Origin: Beroe ovata
Lineage: Eukaryota > Ctenophora > Nuda > Beroida > Beroidae
DNA length: 39,232 bases
Direction: 5' to 3'
NCBI GenBank assembly: GCA_946803715.1
Contig: CAMPET010000399.1
Coordinates: 4,235 to 43,466, forward strand
The position numbers and the translations under genes were made by a program. Positions within the stretch are counted from its first letter, which is position 1; each line of letters begins with the position of its first letter. Positions 28,097 to 38,668 of the stretch are shown here, piece after piece. The notes below the pieces were generated by a model. That model worked only from the letters and a program-made list of their open reading frames with translations. It was not told the DNA's origin and ran no database searches.

Positions 28097-30370
28097 TCAA
28101 GTGAAGAAACCAAGTCTATGCTTGATAAATTTCAACATCAACTGCGACACCATATGGTTAGCAGCTCTGACCTCAAGTTCGAGCGTATCATTCACAAAAC
28201 TCAGTAAGATTTTGATCAATATCATGAGTCCTGCGCTCGATGAATACAGGAACAACTGTTGTGGGTCAACTGTTGGTGGTGTTATGGCCATTGTCGCTAT
28301 TGAGTCCTCCGACAACATGGCTTGTAAGTCAGACGACACCGATATGCTGGAATTGCTCAGGACGGCCTTGAACTTTTCTGATCTCCAATTCTTTCCCCAG
28401 TTTTGCTCGTACACATCGGGTGTCATAGATGGCTTGGTTAGCGTAACAAGGAAGTTTTGCAATGTCAGTGGTAAAGATTTGGCATCAGGTCCCGGGACTG
28501 CTTGGAAAATGGATGTGAGATCGTCATTGATCTTATTGTTGTTTTGACTTATCGTTGTTCCGATATGGAAGTTTTCAATTGACTCGTCAATGTCTAATTG
28601 TGTGTCACCGATGTCTAATAAATCATTGCTAACATTTGATTCCTCAGCCACTTTCTGGATTGATGGTTCTTGCTTTGGAACCTCCTTTTTGTCTTCATTG
28701 CTACGAGCACTTGCTGCTGCGTTTACGAAAACAGGATAATCTGTTATAGATTCTTGAGTGATGGGTGAGAATACAATGCTATGCTTCTCTTCTGATACAA
28801 GACATTTTCCTTGTTTTGCGATAACGACAGCACTGTAAAACTTAGCTTTGGTATTGAGTATTGGATCCTCATCCTGTCTCATTAGCGTCAGCAATTTCTT
28901 ACAGATCACATTCATGCCTGTCAACCCAAGCTGTTTTATAGTAGCTGATAAAAGCGCAGATTTGACACTTGTATCTAAGTTGAAATAATCTTCAACATAG
29001 CAATAAAACATGGATACACACTCAGGTAGAATATTTCCAAATGATCCCAGCAATGATAGCAGTGCAACGCTAGCTTCTGTAGTCAGGTCAAACTCTGCAC
29101 AGTGCTGTAACTGAGGTAGAATTACTGGTGCACAGTCCTCTGATGAAATAACAATGTTCTCCAGAAAAGGGAGGAGTGTTGAAATCATCAATCCAGATCC
29201 TGTTTGGAGCTTATCGGCAACTCTAACCACCAAGTTGCCAACATCAGTTCCATGCTGCATAACACAAACTGAGAGACATTCTACAACTTCTTTCAATACA
29301 TCATCATGCTTGGGAGAGCTGAGATATTCAAACATTTCAGATACAATAGCCTTCACATTTTTTACTGTGATGAGGCTAGCAAGGATATGCAATTTTTCTG
29401 CTTTCAGAAATGCAGGATCATAATATGCTGGGAAAAAGGTTGCAAAATAGCCTGATAGCTTGCCTTTGTCAGGGAATATTCCCAGAATTTCGCGACAAAC
29501 GATGTAAGATATTTCGGGGTTTGAATGCCTGATTCGAAAAAGCATGGGCTTCTTGGTACATTCATGGAATTGCTCCATCAATACAGGTGAATTTTGAGAT
29601 TCTACAGCTTGTTGCAGAAGTTTAATAACATGAAGTACAACTGATGACGAACAGTCATCTAAGTATTTTCCAGTATAATTGATAATATCTATCAACTCTT
29701 CCTCAGTTGAAACAAGATTTTTGGCATCAATAGCATGTAAAATGATTGGAACCTGCCAGTCTGAAAAGTCGTCCAAATGTTTTAGAATCTTCAATGCCCA
29801 TGACTGCTTCATATGGTAACCAGGTTTTACCTGAGCAAGGGCTGCTACCGCTATGACAGCAACGCTTTCATCAAAATCCTCTGTCATCTCCTCCAAATGG
29901 CATACCAATAGCTGTTCCTCAAAAACTTCCTTGCTCATATTGCATATTTTCACACAACCATTGATAGCAAGTCTCCTGACATATTGGTTGCTGTCTTGTA
30001 GGGCAACCTTGATGGGAGGAGCAATGTACTCAGCCAGAGAAGGGATGTTTAGTGAACCTAATGTCTGTAGAGCATGGCCTCTCTGTAGTGGATCAGAGTC
30101 ATGTAAAATATCCTTGGTGAGCTGATTTATACACAAAAGTGCGGTGTCAGGATGGAGAAGACCATATTGGGCAGTGAACATCCCTATCAATCGGTTCACT
30201 GAGCTTTCCTGTACTCTAGCCTGGAGAACTATGTCAGGGAAAAGAGGAGACATGTCCTTTCCCACATATACATTAGCCATGATCTTAGACATTACTTTTT
30301 TCAACTTCTCTACATCCCCATTGTGGGTGTGCAGAAGCGTCTTAAGATCCTCAATCTCAGACACTGACAT
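28097..30370 (-). CDS. AP4B1: AP-4 complex subunit beta, 757 aa
   Basis: A single uninterrupted frame with ATG at 30370 and stop at 28097. AP-4 is a clathrin-independent adaptor at the trans-Golgi network that sorts cargo such as ATG9; beta is one of its two large subunits. Residues about 1-530 are an adaptin trunk of HEAT-like helices. The stretch running from L-L-H-P-D-T-A-L-L-C-I-N through L-T-K-D, G-H-A-L-Q-T-L-G-S-L and Y-V-R-R-L-A-I-N-G-C is characteristic of beta adaptins and fits AP-4 better than AP-1/2 (which keep a more conserved R-A-L-A-V-R-T-M-G). A hinge of about 90 residues with acidic D-L-L-D-I-G and N-N-N-K motifs follows, then a C-terminal appendage with N-W-G-K-N-W-R and a helix-rich end. 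The length is close to human (739). An in-frame TTG-started extension upstream of 30370 was not used. The absence of introns contrasts with HPF1 and CORO7. Confidence 0.8.
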   Translation of the reverse strand: MSVSEIEDLKTLLHTHNGDVEKLKKVMSKIMANVYVGKDMSPLFPDIVLQARVQESSVNRLIGMFTAQYGLLHPDTALLCINQLTKDILHDSDPLQRGHALQTLGSLNIPSLAEYIAPPIKVALQDSNQYVRRLAINGCVKICNMSKEVFEEQLLVCHLEEMTEDFDESVAVIAVAALAQVKPGYHMKQSWALKILKHLDDFSDWQVPIILHAIDAKNLVSTEEELIDIINYTGKYLDDCSSSVVLHVIKLLQQAVESQNSPVLMEQFHECTKKPMLFRIRHSNPEISYIVCREILGIFPDKGKLSGYFATFFPAYYDPAFLKAEKLHILASLITVKNVKAIVSEMFEYLSSPKHDDVLKEVVECLSVCVMQHGTDVGNLVVRVADKLQTGSGLMISTLLPFLENIVISSEDCAPVILPQLQHCAEFDLTTEASVALLSLLGSFGNILPECVSMFYCYVEDYFNLDTSVKSALLSATIKQLGLTGMNVICKKLLTLMRQDEDPILNTKAKFYSAVVIAKQGKCLVSEEKHSIVFSPITQESITDYPVFVNAAASARSNEDKKEVPKQEPSIQKVAEESNVSNDLLDIGDTQLDIDESIENFHIGTTISQNNNKINDDLTSIFQAVPGPDAKSLPLTLQNFLVTLTKPSMTPDVYEQNWGKNWRSEKFKAVLSNSSISVSSDLQAMLSEDSIATMAITPPTVDPQQLFLYSSSAGLMILIKILLSFVNDTLELEVRAANHMVSQLMLKFIKHRLGFFT

Positions 30371-30741
30371 TGTCGAATTTAGTGACACAGACACTCCCAA
30401 TAAGGTTTGAGCTACATGGTCTTAATTTTCATCCACAGCTAGGAAAAGATATGATGTTCTAATGGTGAGTTTAGAAGGGGATACATTCAAGAACAAGGTT
30501 AGGGTAATGCAGTTCAAATGAATTACAACAAGGTATGCTAATATGAGCATTCAAAATAGGACCTTACAGAGCATCTGAAGTATAAAATCACAACAAACAG
30601 CTATATCTATTAACCACGAGATCAATCTTACAAACATATACCTAACATAAATCACAACATCATTCAAATTGGCATATAAAAGCACCATTAAACTGATTAT
30701 AACAATAACAAATCAACAATAAGAAATAAGGATGATAGAAT
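30371..30741. other. Spacer between AP-4 beta start and CRYZL1-like 3' end
   Basis: 370 nt, AT-rich, containing the 5' UTR/promoter of the AP-4 gene. A possible acceptor 'tcctag' just upstream of the AP-4 start suggests a 5' UTR intron. No gene. Confidence 0.45.
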
Positions 30742-31800
30742 CTAAATCTGGACAACGTATGACCCTGTCATTGCATCCTTTTCATCATTCAAAACTGAAA
30801 CAGAGTCATCAATACTAAGTCTATGAATTGGCTGAGGTGGTCTTATCTCTTTCTTTTCCAGCAATTCCAATTTTGAAATCAGAAAGTTGAACAAACTCCC
30901 TAATTTTGAGGGGGATGAAAGATTCGCAGTTGGATTGACATAAAAAGCAGAGCATGCTTTTGAGAATAAATGTTGACACATACTTTTGTTTAGCACCAGT
31001 TTTTCATTAAATAGAACAAGGTTTCCTCCAGCTGCTAAAATGGATATTGCAATCGGTAATGGCAATGTGCCTTTTTGAGATATTGGGTCAGTAGAACTTG
31101 TTGCCTGAGATGGCTTTAAATATAAAACTGATGAATAACCAAGCCCGTCAGATTCGTCTAATAAATTTGCAGAAATTTTCTCACTGCTAGACTGATGAAT
31201 CCAGCCCTCAAAGTAGCTATCTATCATATGACGATAGGGAGTTAGCATATCCTTCTCAAATTCATGAGCAAGATAAGCAACTATCTTGCATCCTTTCAGA
31301 TGAAGCAATTGAATGATCATTTGGCCATGTGGGGTGGTTGCATCACAAACTAAAATGACATCTCCTTGTGTAACTCTATTCTGTAGGGTATAGTATGCTG
31401 GTATCAGGGCATCAATTATCACACATATATCTGTTTTATCAAGTGCGGAATGGCATTCAAAGCAAAAAAAGCGAGGGATAATGCAAACATTTGCTAATCC
31501 CGAAATATTAGCAAACTCAGGAATGATAAAGACAACAGTAGCACCAATTTTGATGTCTATGACACTTTCACCTATATTTGTGATGACACCAATTCCAACA
31601 TTTCCTATCCCTTCTGCAACTTTAGATGTATTCTTTTTAACAAGCTCCCCAAGAAAGCATGAAAAGGATTTTCTCCTGATCAGACACAACTGCACTTGAA
31701 TTTCCACATCATATTTGTTGATTGTAGTTACTTGCCTTTGATCCAATGATTTCACATATTCAAAGTGCTTGTCCCCCAGTTGGCATTTAACAAAACTCAT
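30742..31800 (-). CDS. CRYZL1: Quinone oxidoreductase-like protein (CRYZL1-like), 352 aa
   Basis: Single-exon frame with ATG at 31800 and TAG at 30742. It has the overall layout of the zinc-free medium-chain dehydrogenase/reductase (zeta-crystallin) family, and its length matches human CRYZL1 (349). The N-terminal GroES-like half contains I-G-V-I-T-N-I-G and a following G-A-T-V-V-F. The Rossmann segment is D-V-I-L-V-C-D-A-T-T-P-H-G-Q-M-I-I-Q-L near residue 150, where family members have a Gly-rich A-x-x-G-x-x-x-x-Q; the Gly pattern is degenerate, so cofactor binding may be weak. The C-terminus has E-I-R-P-P-Q and ends V-V-Q-I, much like the human R-P-Q and V-V-Q-F. No zinc-ligand set is seen. 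CRYZL1 has no settled substrate and reductase activity is not assured. The gene symbol is likely but rests on distant similarity. Confidence 0.7.
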   Translation of the reverse strand: MSFVKCQLGDKHFEYVKSLDQRQVTTINKYDVEIQVQLCLIRRKSFSCFLGELVKKNTSKVAEGIGNVGIGVITNIGESVIDIKIGATVVFIIPEFANISGLANVCIIPRFFCFECHSALDKTDICVIIDALIPAYYTLQNRVTQGDVILVCDATTPHGQMIIQLLHLKGCKIVAYLAHEFEKDMLTPYRHMIDSYFEGWIHQSSSEKISANLLDESDGLGYSSVLYLKPSQATSSTDPISQKGTLPLPIAISILAAGGNLVLFNEKLVLNKSMCQHLFSKACSAFYVNPTANLSSPSKLGSLFNFLISKLELLEKKEIRPPQPIHRLSIDDSVSVLNDEKDAMTGSYVVQI

Positions 31801-32099
31801 TTTAACTGCTGAAAGACAACAGGTATCTTTGATTTGACTTTAGTTAGTTATCTAGAACATCACAAAAATGATAACCAAGTATTGCCATTGCACATTGCAA
31901 GTTCTACAACAATCTAGCTCATTATATGGACCAACACTATTCCATGCACAAGCAAAATCAGTGTCAGAATTAATTCTTTACTGTAATTATGAATCAATCT
32001 ATTCTTGGTTGTCGATCAGACAGACGATCTGAACTTTCAAGATTTGTGTTGCGTTCGTCAATCAATGCAATATAATCATGTCTATTAATTTAGCTTTGC

Positions 32100-32308
32100 A
32101 TGTGCACACGTTGCGCGTCCCTCATTTTACTCGGTGATCTGAAAGCCGGAAAGTCGTAAAAAGGAGACAAGTAGCGCGCGCGTGGAGCTTTTTGACACAA
32201 ATACTCCGCGCGCGCAGCGTGCCTCTTTTCTAAGTCATATTTTATGACTTTTCAGTTCACTGACTCACTGAGTAGAACAGGGCGCGCCGCGCGCGCGACG
32301 TGTGCACA
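32100..32308. mobile_element. MITE-like element with long terminal inverted repeats
   Basis: The left arm starts tgtgcacacgttgcgcg and continues through 'actcggtgatctgaaag'. The reverse complement of the right arm starts tgtgcacacgtcgcgcg and continues through 'actcagtgaactgaaaag'. The arms pair over about 100 bases with small gaps. The termini match the ends of the candidate element at 11071-11949. No ORF; no certain target-site duplication. Confidence 0.5.
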
Positions 32309-32442
32309 ATATTTTGCACCGCGCGGGGCCGCCGCATTCAGTCTACGGACCTGCCGATGTTAGCAATAGCTTGCATAATGCCGCAATGATTATGCGCGCG
32401 CGCAATCATGCCGTTGTGGCATGGGGCTCATCCTATACTAAT

Positions 32443-32544
32443 ACAGATACTTGTAGGATTTCTTCCTACCCTTGCTCATGGCGGAATGACAATTGCGCGG
32501 CGCCGACGGTAGGGTAAAATCCTACAAATACAACACAGATACTT
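32443..32544. mobile_element. Small inverted-repeat element flanked by a 10-bp direct repeat
   Basis: acagatactt occurs at 32443-32452 and 32535-32544. Between them lies an inverted repeat: ttgtaggatttcttcctaccc at the left (around 32451-32471) and gtagggtaaaatcctacaa at the right (32509-32527), with a 'gcgcggcgccg' centre. The direct repeats look like a target-site duplication, although the right inverted arm stops several bases short of it. The left end (ttgtaggatttctt) also matches the start of the foldback near 11514. Confidence 0.45.
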
Positions 32545-32998
32545 TACCAGCATACAATTACAAAGTACAAGCGCGCGCGGCGCGCAATATGAATAGGCTC
32601 TAAACGTTATGAGTCGACAGGGTCATCATATTCATTCAGCTGTGCCTAGCATCGCATTCGCCATGCATTAGGCAAATATCATGTCATCAAATTCGATAAC
32701 CAATAACATTAACACTAATAGCAAATAGACAACACCCTTCGTATCGAAAAACAGATGCACTTTTGAAAATGAAATGTGCTTCAGATTCTGCGCCACGCGA
32801 ATTTTACTAAATAATCAAATTCAATATCATAAGACATGAAATAGTAGTACTATTACTAAAACTAAAAGTACTATTAGTGATAGTAGTACTAGTATATTAG
32901 TGATAGTATCAAATCAATGGTCAGCAGATCAACGATTATATAGTAATACTACACGTTCACCATCCTTTCGATTTGAATTACATCACATTCATTCATCA

Positions 32999-33027
32999 GA
33001 CATGAACTTGAACTTCAAGTTCATGTC
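32999..33027. repeat. Perfect palindrome, 14-bp arms
   Basis: gacatgaacttgaa, one c, then ttcaagttcatgtc. Further 'cttcaagttcatgtc' half-copies follow to about 33045. It could form a hairpin. Confidence 0.8.
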
Positions 33028-33327
33028 TTCAAGTTCATGTCTTCAAGTTGAAGATAGACACTGACAGTGCCACAGTCAGCAATAATATTATTATCATAGT
33101 CACACGATTACAACATGCTCATGATTTGTGATTTGATTGGAAATGGAATCGATACTGATCAGCTCATCTCTGGCATATCGCTCGATCGATGCGAATGCGA
33201 TAGCAAACACAATCACATGATCATTAAAACCGCAACACATAACAAATACAATCATTGCAAGATGCCCCTGACCCATACCCGACACTAAACACACACACAG
33301 AGAGTAATCCTATCATTGTGCACTATG

Positions 33328-36300
33328 TCAATCACTCCACTCATCATCATCACACCCCTCCATGGTGTCCTGTACGAGAGGACCAGAGTTCTGTTGGATC
33401 TGTTCCGCAAATGCGTTGAACAATTCGTCTCGCTGAGCCTCGTGTGACTTATACTTCAGATGCTGGGCAGAGTCGAAAATGAAAACCACAAAGAATTAGA
33501 TCAACTTCTATAATCGTATAGAATTTGTTTGGAAGAGACGGCTTATCAATCTTTCTCGCAGCTATATTCTATATCCTAATCAAGCGCTACCTCTAGTTGT
33601 ATCTTGGATGTCTGACTGGATGTCCTGACTATCTCTACCTCCGAGAATCTCTTCACTCCATCTGGACATAGATCTACCCTCCTCAACTTGTACTCCTTCC
33701 CTCCTAACCACTCCGACACGGATAGGGCAGCCGTTGAGAGGTCCAGTGTCATGGGAAACAAATCATCCTGTGAGGGGGTATGGGCTACAAATCTACCCGA
33801 GGTCATGTAAGCAATCTTGTGTTGTTTCGGGTTTCCGTGACGACGAATCTACCCCTCTGCTCGCTTCCGGAAGTTTACCTGGAAATACTCTTTCTTGAGT
33901 CGTGGAACTGAGAGTGAGAACCGCTGGACGGAATCTCGACACAGTTTGTAGAACCTGGCAATCTCAACGTCCATCACACTGCACACGGATTTGCTCATGA
34001 GAGCCACAGCGTACTGGACGGGTGGACAGGAGAAAGTCGATAGGGGTAGCACGTGTGGGGGCGACGCGCGCAGCTCGAATGGAACCACTGTTGCTTCTCC
34101 TGCGATAACATACCTGGATTATTTCCAAGGAATCTCCCCCTAATACAATTTTTTCCAAACCCAATTCTCCTGCACTATTCAAACTGACCTCGAGAAGCAA
34201 GGAAAACCAGATTTCTGTCTACATCCACGAAGGGGATACAAAGAGATGTGCCTATGTCAAGATCATGACTTCCCAGAAGTGTAAACTCCGATTCCCGACT
34301 CAAGCTCAACACGTACAGGAACCTGAGAGTTAGGAATGACTGTTGCCACATGTTGTCACAATTCTGTTAACATGTTGCCACATGTCTGTTAACACGTTGC
34401 CACACCCACTCCAAACATTGGGAACAATCTCAATGTCACACATAATGACTTAATGATAGAGTAACGAACCTGTTGTTTCCCTGTGCAAACCCACTGACAA
34501 CCAGCAGATCCTTTGTAGTTGCCATCCGAGCCCTGGCAAAGTGAGTTTAGTGAATCTTTCTAGATATTTGGGAAGGATGGGAAAAGTCTATTTAGATCAA
34601 GAGCTGACTGATTGTGCACCAATAAAAGCGAGTTATTAATCATATTCATCAGGGCGTACATTCGTATCTCGGAATTCAGTTGAACCGTCTTCTCAACTTT
34701 AGACCGGAAATTGTGGGATAGCACCCTCCCTAAGGAAGGAAGTATAGTGATTCGAGACTGGGGAGTGAACTTGTCCATCATAGGAAGCTCTGAAGTCAGA
34801 TATCGCACTTACCTGATTTATGGGTGAGATAGAGAGTGTAACCGTCAATAACATCCCAACACATCGCTACACACAAATCGTCACTGCCCAGCTCCAATCT
34901 GCAAACCTGGTCATGATGTAGTCATGGAAACACAAGTATGACGTGATCATGAAAATGTCTTGTGACGGCATAAGGTCTGTTCGACTTATGAGCAGATTTT
35001 AGAAGGTGACCCCATCATTGGCCCTACCTACCTCCTTGTGTTGGATAGTGTCCCACAATATGAGTAACCCTCCGGAATCGCATGTTGCTAGCAACCCTTG
35101 TACAGCCGGATGATGCGACATCAGAACAACTTTTGACCCGTGTCCCTCCAGAGTTGTTATCAAGGTTGCTGGAGTTGTGATATCCACAACTTCCCATAGT
35201 TTAACCTTGAAAGGAGGAAGAAATGACCGCATTGTAAAAACCAGATCTCCTTTTAGAGGGAGACAATGTGCGCCCAGAGATCCATGACTGTCCTCCTGAG
35301 TGGTCCAAGTTTTCCCGGGCTACAAATCTATGTGGTCCCCACAATTTCCCCTAACCATATACCCACCTGAGCACAGTCACCACCCACGGCCAGGATATGT
35401 CGGGCAGAGAATGGGTCCCACTGGAACACAATCGGACTGCCCACATTGACTATCTCAAGTTGTGGAGTGTTGTTTTGACCCGGTGTATCCAGGTCAAACA
35501 CTCCCAGTCGCCCGCCGCTATCAGTCATCAGGTGTACCCCAAACTTACAACCTGGAAGTTGAGTGTGTTATACAAAATTACAATATCACGGGGAAACACA
35601 ATCTATTGTCGTATAATAGGGGGCTATAAAGTGGGTTAATTTCGGTTCCTACTTCTCGAAATAATGATCATTGATCATGATCTCCAGCTCCCGATTACCT
35701 GCTTGAAAACCGTCAGTTTCCTGAGGCAAGACACTCTGTACATTCCGTAGTCCGTGATAGTGTGTGTCTTTGTGCGCGAGTCGACCCTCGATGTTACGGT
35801 ACGCAGACTGTCCCTCAGACAGATTTGACAATATTTTCTTGTGTTTGCCATTCTCCTCCACTAGATCAATCTCAACATCAGGAACCTGGGAAACGAGGTT
35901 GTTTTTGCAGAGATTACAAAAAGGGGAGGTAGGAAATAGCGAAAAACAGGGTTTATAACCAGCTTTCCCACCTTGCTCATAGCAACTTCAGGTTTCCTCT
36001 CCTCATTGTTCATACTGCTCCCAGCAGCAGCTGTCCTCTCCTCTCTTTTCTCTTCAGCACGTTTTGCAGACACTGCAGCTGGATCTAAACTAACTAGTTC
36101 CCGATACCCGTCTTTCCCGTTCATCCAGCCTTCACCATCTGAGGATATATCATTATTAGGGGATAAATCATAATTAGGCGAAAATTCATGCCAGGTGCGT
36201 CGATTATATCCAGAGGAGGGCTGCAGCCAATTATAACATACCTATTACTGAATTGTCACCAATACAGGTTACAGTTGACATGATCACTAACACGTTTGCT

Positions 36301-37500
36301 CGGGGTGGTTCACTTACCAATCCCAGGTATCGGACCTCGTGTTTCAGGGAACAGATCAGCATGGAAATCCTTGTACGATTTCCTCGGTACGATGAACGGT
36401 GTCGGGCTAAGTGATGTCTGGTGGAGAATCATCAGCCGAGCAACCTGGATAGAGGGGGAATGGGAAGAATGGGGAATGGAGGAGATGAGGAATGTGGGGA
36501 ACTGGGAATAGGGAAGATTATGAAAAATGGGAGTGGAGGGGATATATTAGGAATTGGGCAAGATGTGTGGGAAGGAGGCGACGAAAAGAATGGGGACGAT
36601 ACTTGATGCAATTCTTTTTGTTTCTCAATCAATTTGAGACGTGAGGTTACTCTTATCTATCAACAACATCCTCTCAAATAGAAAAATGTGAGACAAGGTG
36701 GTTAAATCACTAAATTACCTCTCCAGACATGACATCTAAACTTGTTTTGGGAGCTAGTGCTATTCCCTTGATGACATTGTTACACGACTCTTTCCAGTTT
36801 TCCTTCATCACACCCTCATTCCCAACTTCGCAATACGTGAATCCGTGGTCACCCTGACGTGATGAAATGTCGGTAATGGTATGTGGTTGTGTGTGTGTGC
36901 GTGACGAATAAGTGGAATTAGTATCCGCATCATGGAAACAGGAACACTAGGCGCAATAAAGATAACACTAGAACTAGAATCTAGAACTGGAATCTAGAAC
37001 TAGGATCTAGAACCAGAACCTATAACTAGAGTCATCTCCCCTCTTACCTTGGCATAGAGGAACATCATCCTGGTATCGTGATCATACTTGAGAAAGGGGC
37101 TCCCTGACCCAGTTCCCAGATCAATGGAACTGATCACGTGACTCAAGTCGGTGATGTGCACTGTTTGGAAAACTCTGTCTCGACCCTTAAACCCAGCCAG
37201 GACCAGCTTGTCCACTCCAATCCACTCGTGGTAGATGTCCTTGTGTGGGCTGTACAGCATGGCTGACCCAATACATGTGTTGCATCGGATATCCGTTACA
37301 GCAATCTGGAAATGTTTCATGTCACGTGGGATATGGGTATTGGGTGTATCGCTTATCAATTTATCAGCCTGAATTGAGTCTGACCTCAATTACGAATTAC
37401 GTGAGATGTAAACATTACATTGTCAACAGTATACTGTTAACAGTATACGATATTACAATTTAAAGTACACGTGAGGCTCGCTGTGGGACAAAGTGTGTGT

Positions 37501-37542
<42 letters not shown>

Positions 37543-38668
37543 GTGACGTGTGTGTGACGTGTGTGTTGATCGAGTTTGATGTTGCCCGCGTTCCATGTTG
37601 CAAGAGTAACCTCCCTTTTCTCCACCCCATATCTGATAACTCATAACTGTACACCGTCATTTAACTCGAATACACGGCTTTGTATTTAGCTTCTCATACC
37701 ACTATTCTTATTCTAAACAGAACCTTTTTAAACTCATCTCCTCGGCCCCAACCATGTACAGTTACAAACAGAACCGACGTATATAATACGTGTCATGTTT
37801 CCTATAATTTATGCGTGATTCATCGAGAATATTCGTTTTGCTAGAAACTCAGTTTCGTGGTTCATAACCTCGTAAGTATTCCTCGTAACACTCTAGGGTC
37901 ACGGATTTAGTTTTTGTTGTAATCTAAAGCTTACCTCGCCAGATTTGCCGGCAGCGCACACAAGTTTTCCATCGTAGCTCCAACTAACAGTGGAGCACCC
38001 ATCAGGACATGATTTGGATGAGAAAACTTCCTTCTCCCTTAGGATATCGTGAATCCGTATTTTGTCATGCTCTGCTGACACGATTAGGTTCTCGGCAACA
38101 GGATGAAATCGGGTCATGTTCACCTGTGGAATATAGAGATCGTTGTGTTGCTATAGCAACATGTATAGAATGAAGATGTTGCCAAAGCAACTTGCTGTAG
38201 TAGGATAAGTGTTGCCATGGTAACTGCTTTACCTGTTCGGACACGTTGATTGTGGTAGAGCAGGTCAGGGTAGAGGTGTCCCACAACTTGATCATACCGT
38301 CTCCTGCGCACGTGCACAAACAGTCCCTGGAGAAACACATGCACTACCATTTCCTACCCAATCACAGATAAAGAGACACAGACACAGACACACACACACA
38401 CACCTACTCACTTGTTGAATGGGTTGAACTCCATGCTCCGCACATACTCATGATGTCCACGCATATTCCGGGGTTGTACATTGCCCAACTCCCCCAACCC
38501 CAACACGCCGATACCCGCCGCTTCCCCAGCGAACACGACAGTATCCACTCCGCACGCAATTGGATCATTCTGACAAAGCTCGCCAATGCGGAAACCGAAT
38601 GCCGTATCCTCTCGTTTCAGTTTCTTAGCCGTCGCATTCTTGTACTTCGAAGCAGTGAATCGCCCCAT
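33328..38668 (-). CDS. CORO7: Coronin-7, 17 exons, about 892 aa
   Basis: Coronin-7 is the two-propeller ('tandem') coronin, found at the Golgi/TGN in F-actin and Cul3-KLHL20 ubiquitin signalling. Exons (minus strand): 38668-38412, 38326-38233, 38123-37935, 37305-37048, 36853-36719, 36444-36318, 36138-35972, 35885-35699, 35551-35367, 35205-35032, 34906-34813, 34789-34660, 34532-34470, 34322-34189, 34099-33879, 33767-33639 and 33462-33328. All splice phases agree and the sum is 2679 nt (human 925 aa). Propeller 1 opens with F-T-A-S-K-Y and includes I-K-L-W-D; it ends with P-R-K-S-Y-K-D-F-H-A-D-L-F-P-E-T. After a charged linker, propeller 2 opens with L-S-E-G...Y-R-N-I-E-G-R-L-A-H-K-D-T-H and has V-K-L-W-E. 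The end is the acidic tail M-E-G-C-D-D-D-E-W-S-D, with the Trp that binds Arp2/3 in relatives. The exon at 34789-34660 is the least certain (weakly conserved blade, donor gtacgc). Exon 16 could alternatively extend to 33590. Confidence 0.88.
34330..34425. repeat. 'gttgccacatg' direct repeats in a coronin-7 intron
   Basis: Repeated gttgccacatgt/ctgttaaca units lie within the intron between 34322 and 34470. Confidence 0.7.
36445..36600. repeat. Purine-rich tract in a coronin-7 intron
   Basis: The plus strand is G/A-rich with repeated 'ggggaat' and 'ggaggagatg' words, in the intron between exons 5 and 6. It explains the Pro/Ser-rich and Gly-rich ORFs seen here, which are not genes. Confidence 0.7.
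36950..37025. repeat. Tandem repeat 'tctagaactagaa' in a coronin-7 intron
   Basis: About six units of 12-13 nt around 'atctagaact', in the intron between exons 4 and 5, ending a few bases before the donor. Confidence 0.75.
37494..37563. repeat. (GT)n microsatellite in a coronin-7 intron
   Basis: GT run with a few c interruptions and a 'gtgacgtgtgt' end, in the 629-nt intron between exons 3 and 4. The His/Thr-rich minus ORFs over it are artefacts. Confidence 0.9.
38147..38224. promoter_or_regulatory. Cluster of X-box (RFX) matches in coronin-7 intron 2
   Basis: Within the 109-nt intron between exons 2 and 3, GTTGCTATAGCAAC (38147-38160) and GTTGCCATGGTAAC (38211-38224) fit the RFX consensus GTHNYYATRRNAAC exactly. 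GTTGCCAAAGCAAC (38178-38191) fits except at the central T. The sites lie about 450-520 bp inside the gene from its ATG, so they could act as an intronic enhancer. They could also be chance palindromic repeats. Confidence 0.45.
38377..38403. repeat. (AC)n microsatellite in coronin-7 intron 1
   Basis: Short AC run between exon 1 and exon 2, close to the exon 1 donor. Confidence 0.8.

Larger units (their letters stand above)
31801..33327. other. Intergenic region with GC islands and inverted-repeat elements
   Basis: 1.5 kb between the CRYZL1-like promoter and the coronin-7 3' end. GC-rich 'gcgcgc' islands (about 32170-32600) sit inside otherwise AT-rich DNA and contain two inverted-repeat elements (32100-32308 and 32443-32544). 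An act/agt trinucleotide-like tract is at about 32855-32905, and a perfect palindrome is at 32999-33027. No gene supported; short ORFs here are not convincing. Confidence 0.5.

Noticed and set aside
27960-28547. 195-codon plus-strand ORF
   Set aside because: Mostly the antisense of the AP-4 beta C-terminal coding sequence; no features of its own.
34108-34188. Apparent exon (L-G-L-E-K-I-V-L-G-G) inside coronin-7
   Set aside because: Using it shifts the frame and would need a 14-nt intron. Direct splicing of 34189 to 34099 gives the conserved G-E-A-T-V-V-P-F-E-L in phase, so this is an intron.
37437-37660. His/Thr-rich minus-strand ORFs
   Set aside because: Translation of the GT microsatellite in a coronin-7 intron.
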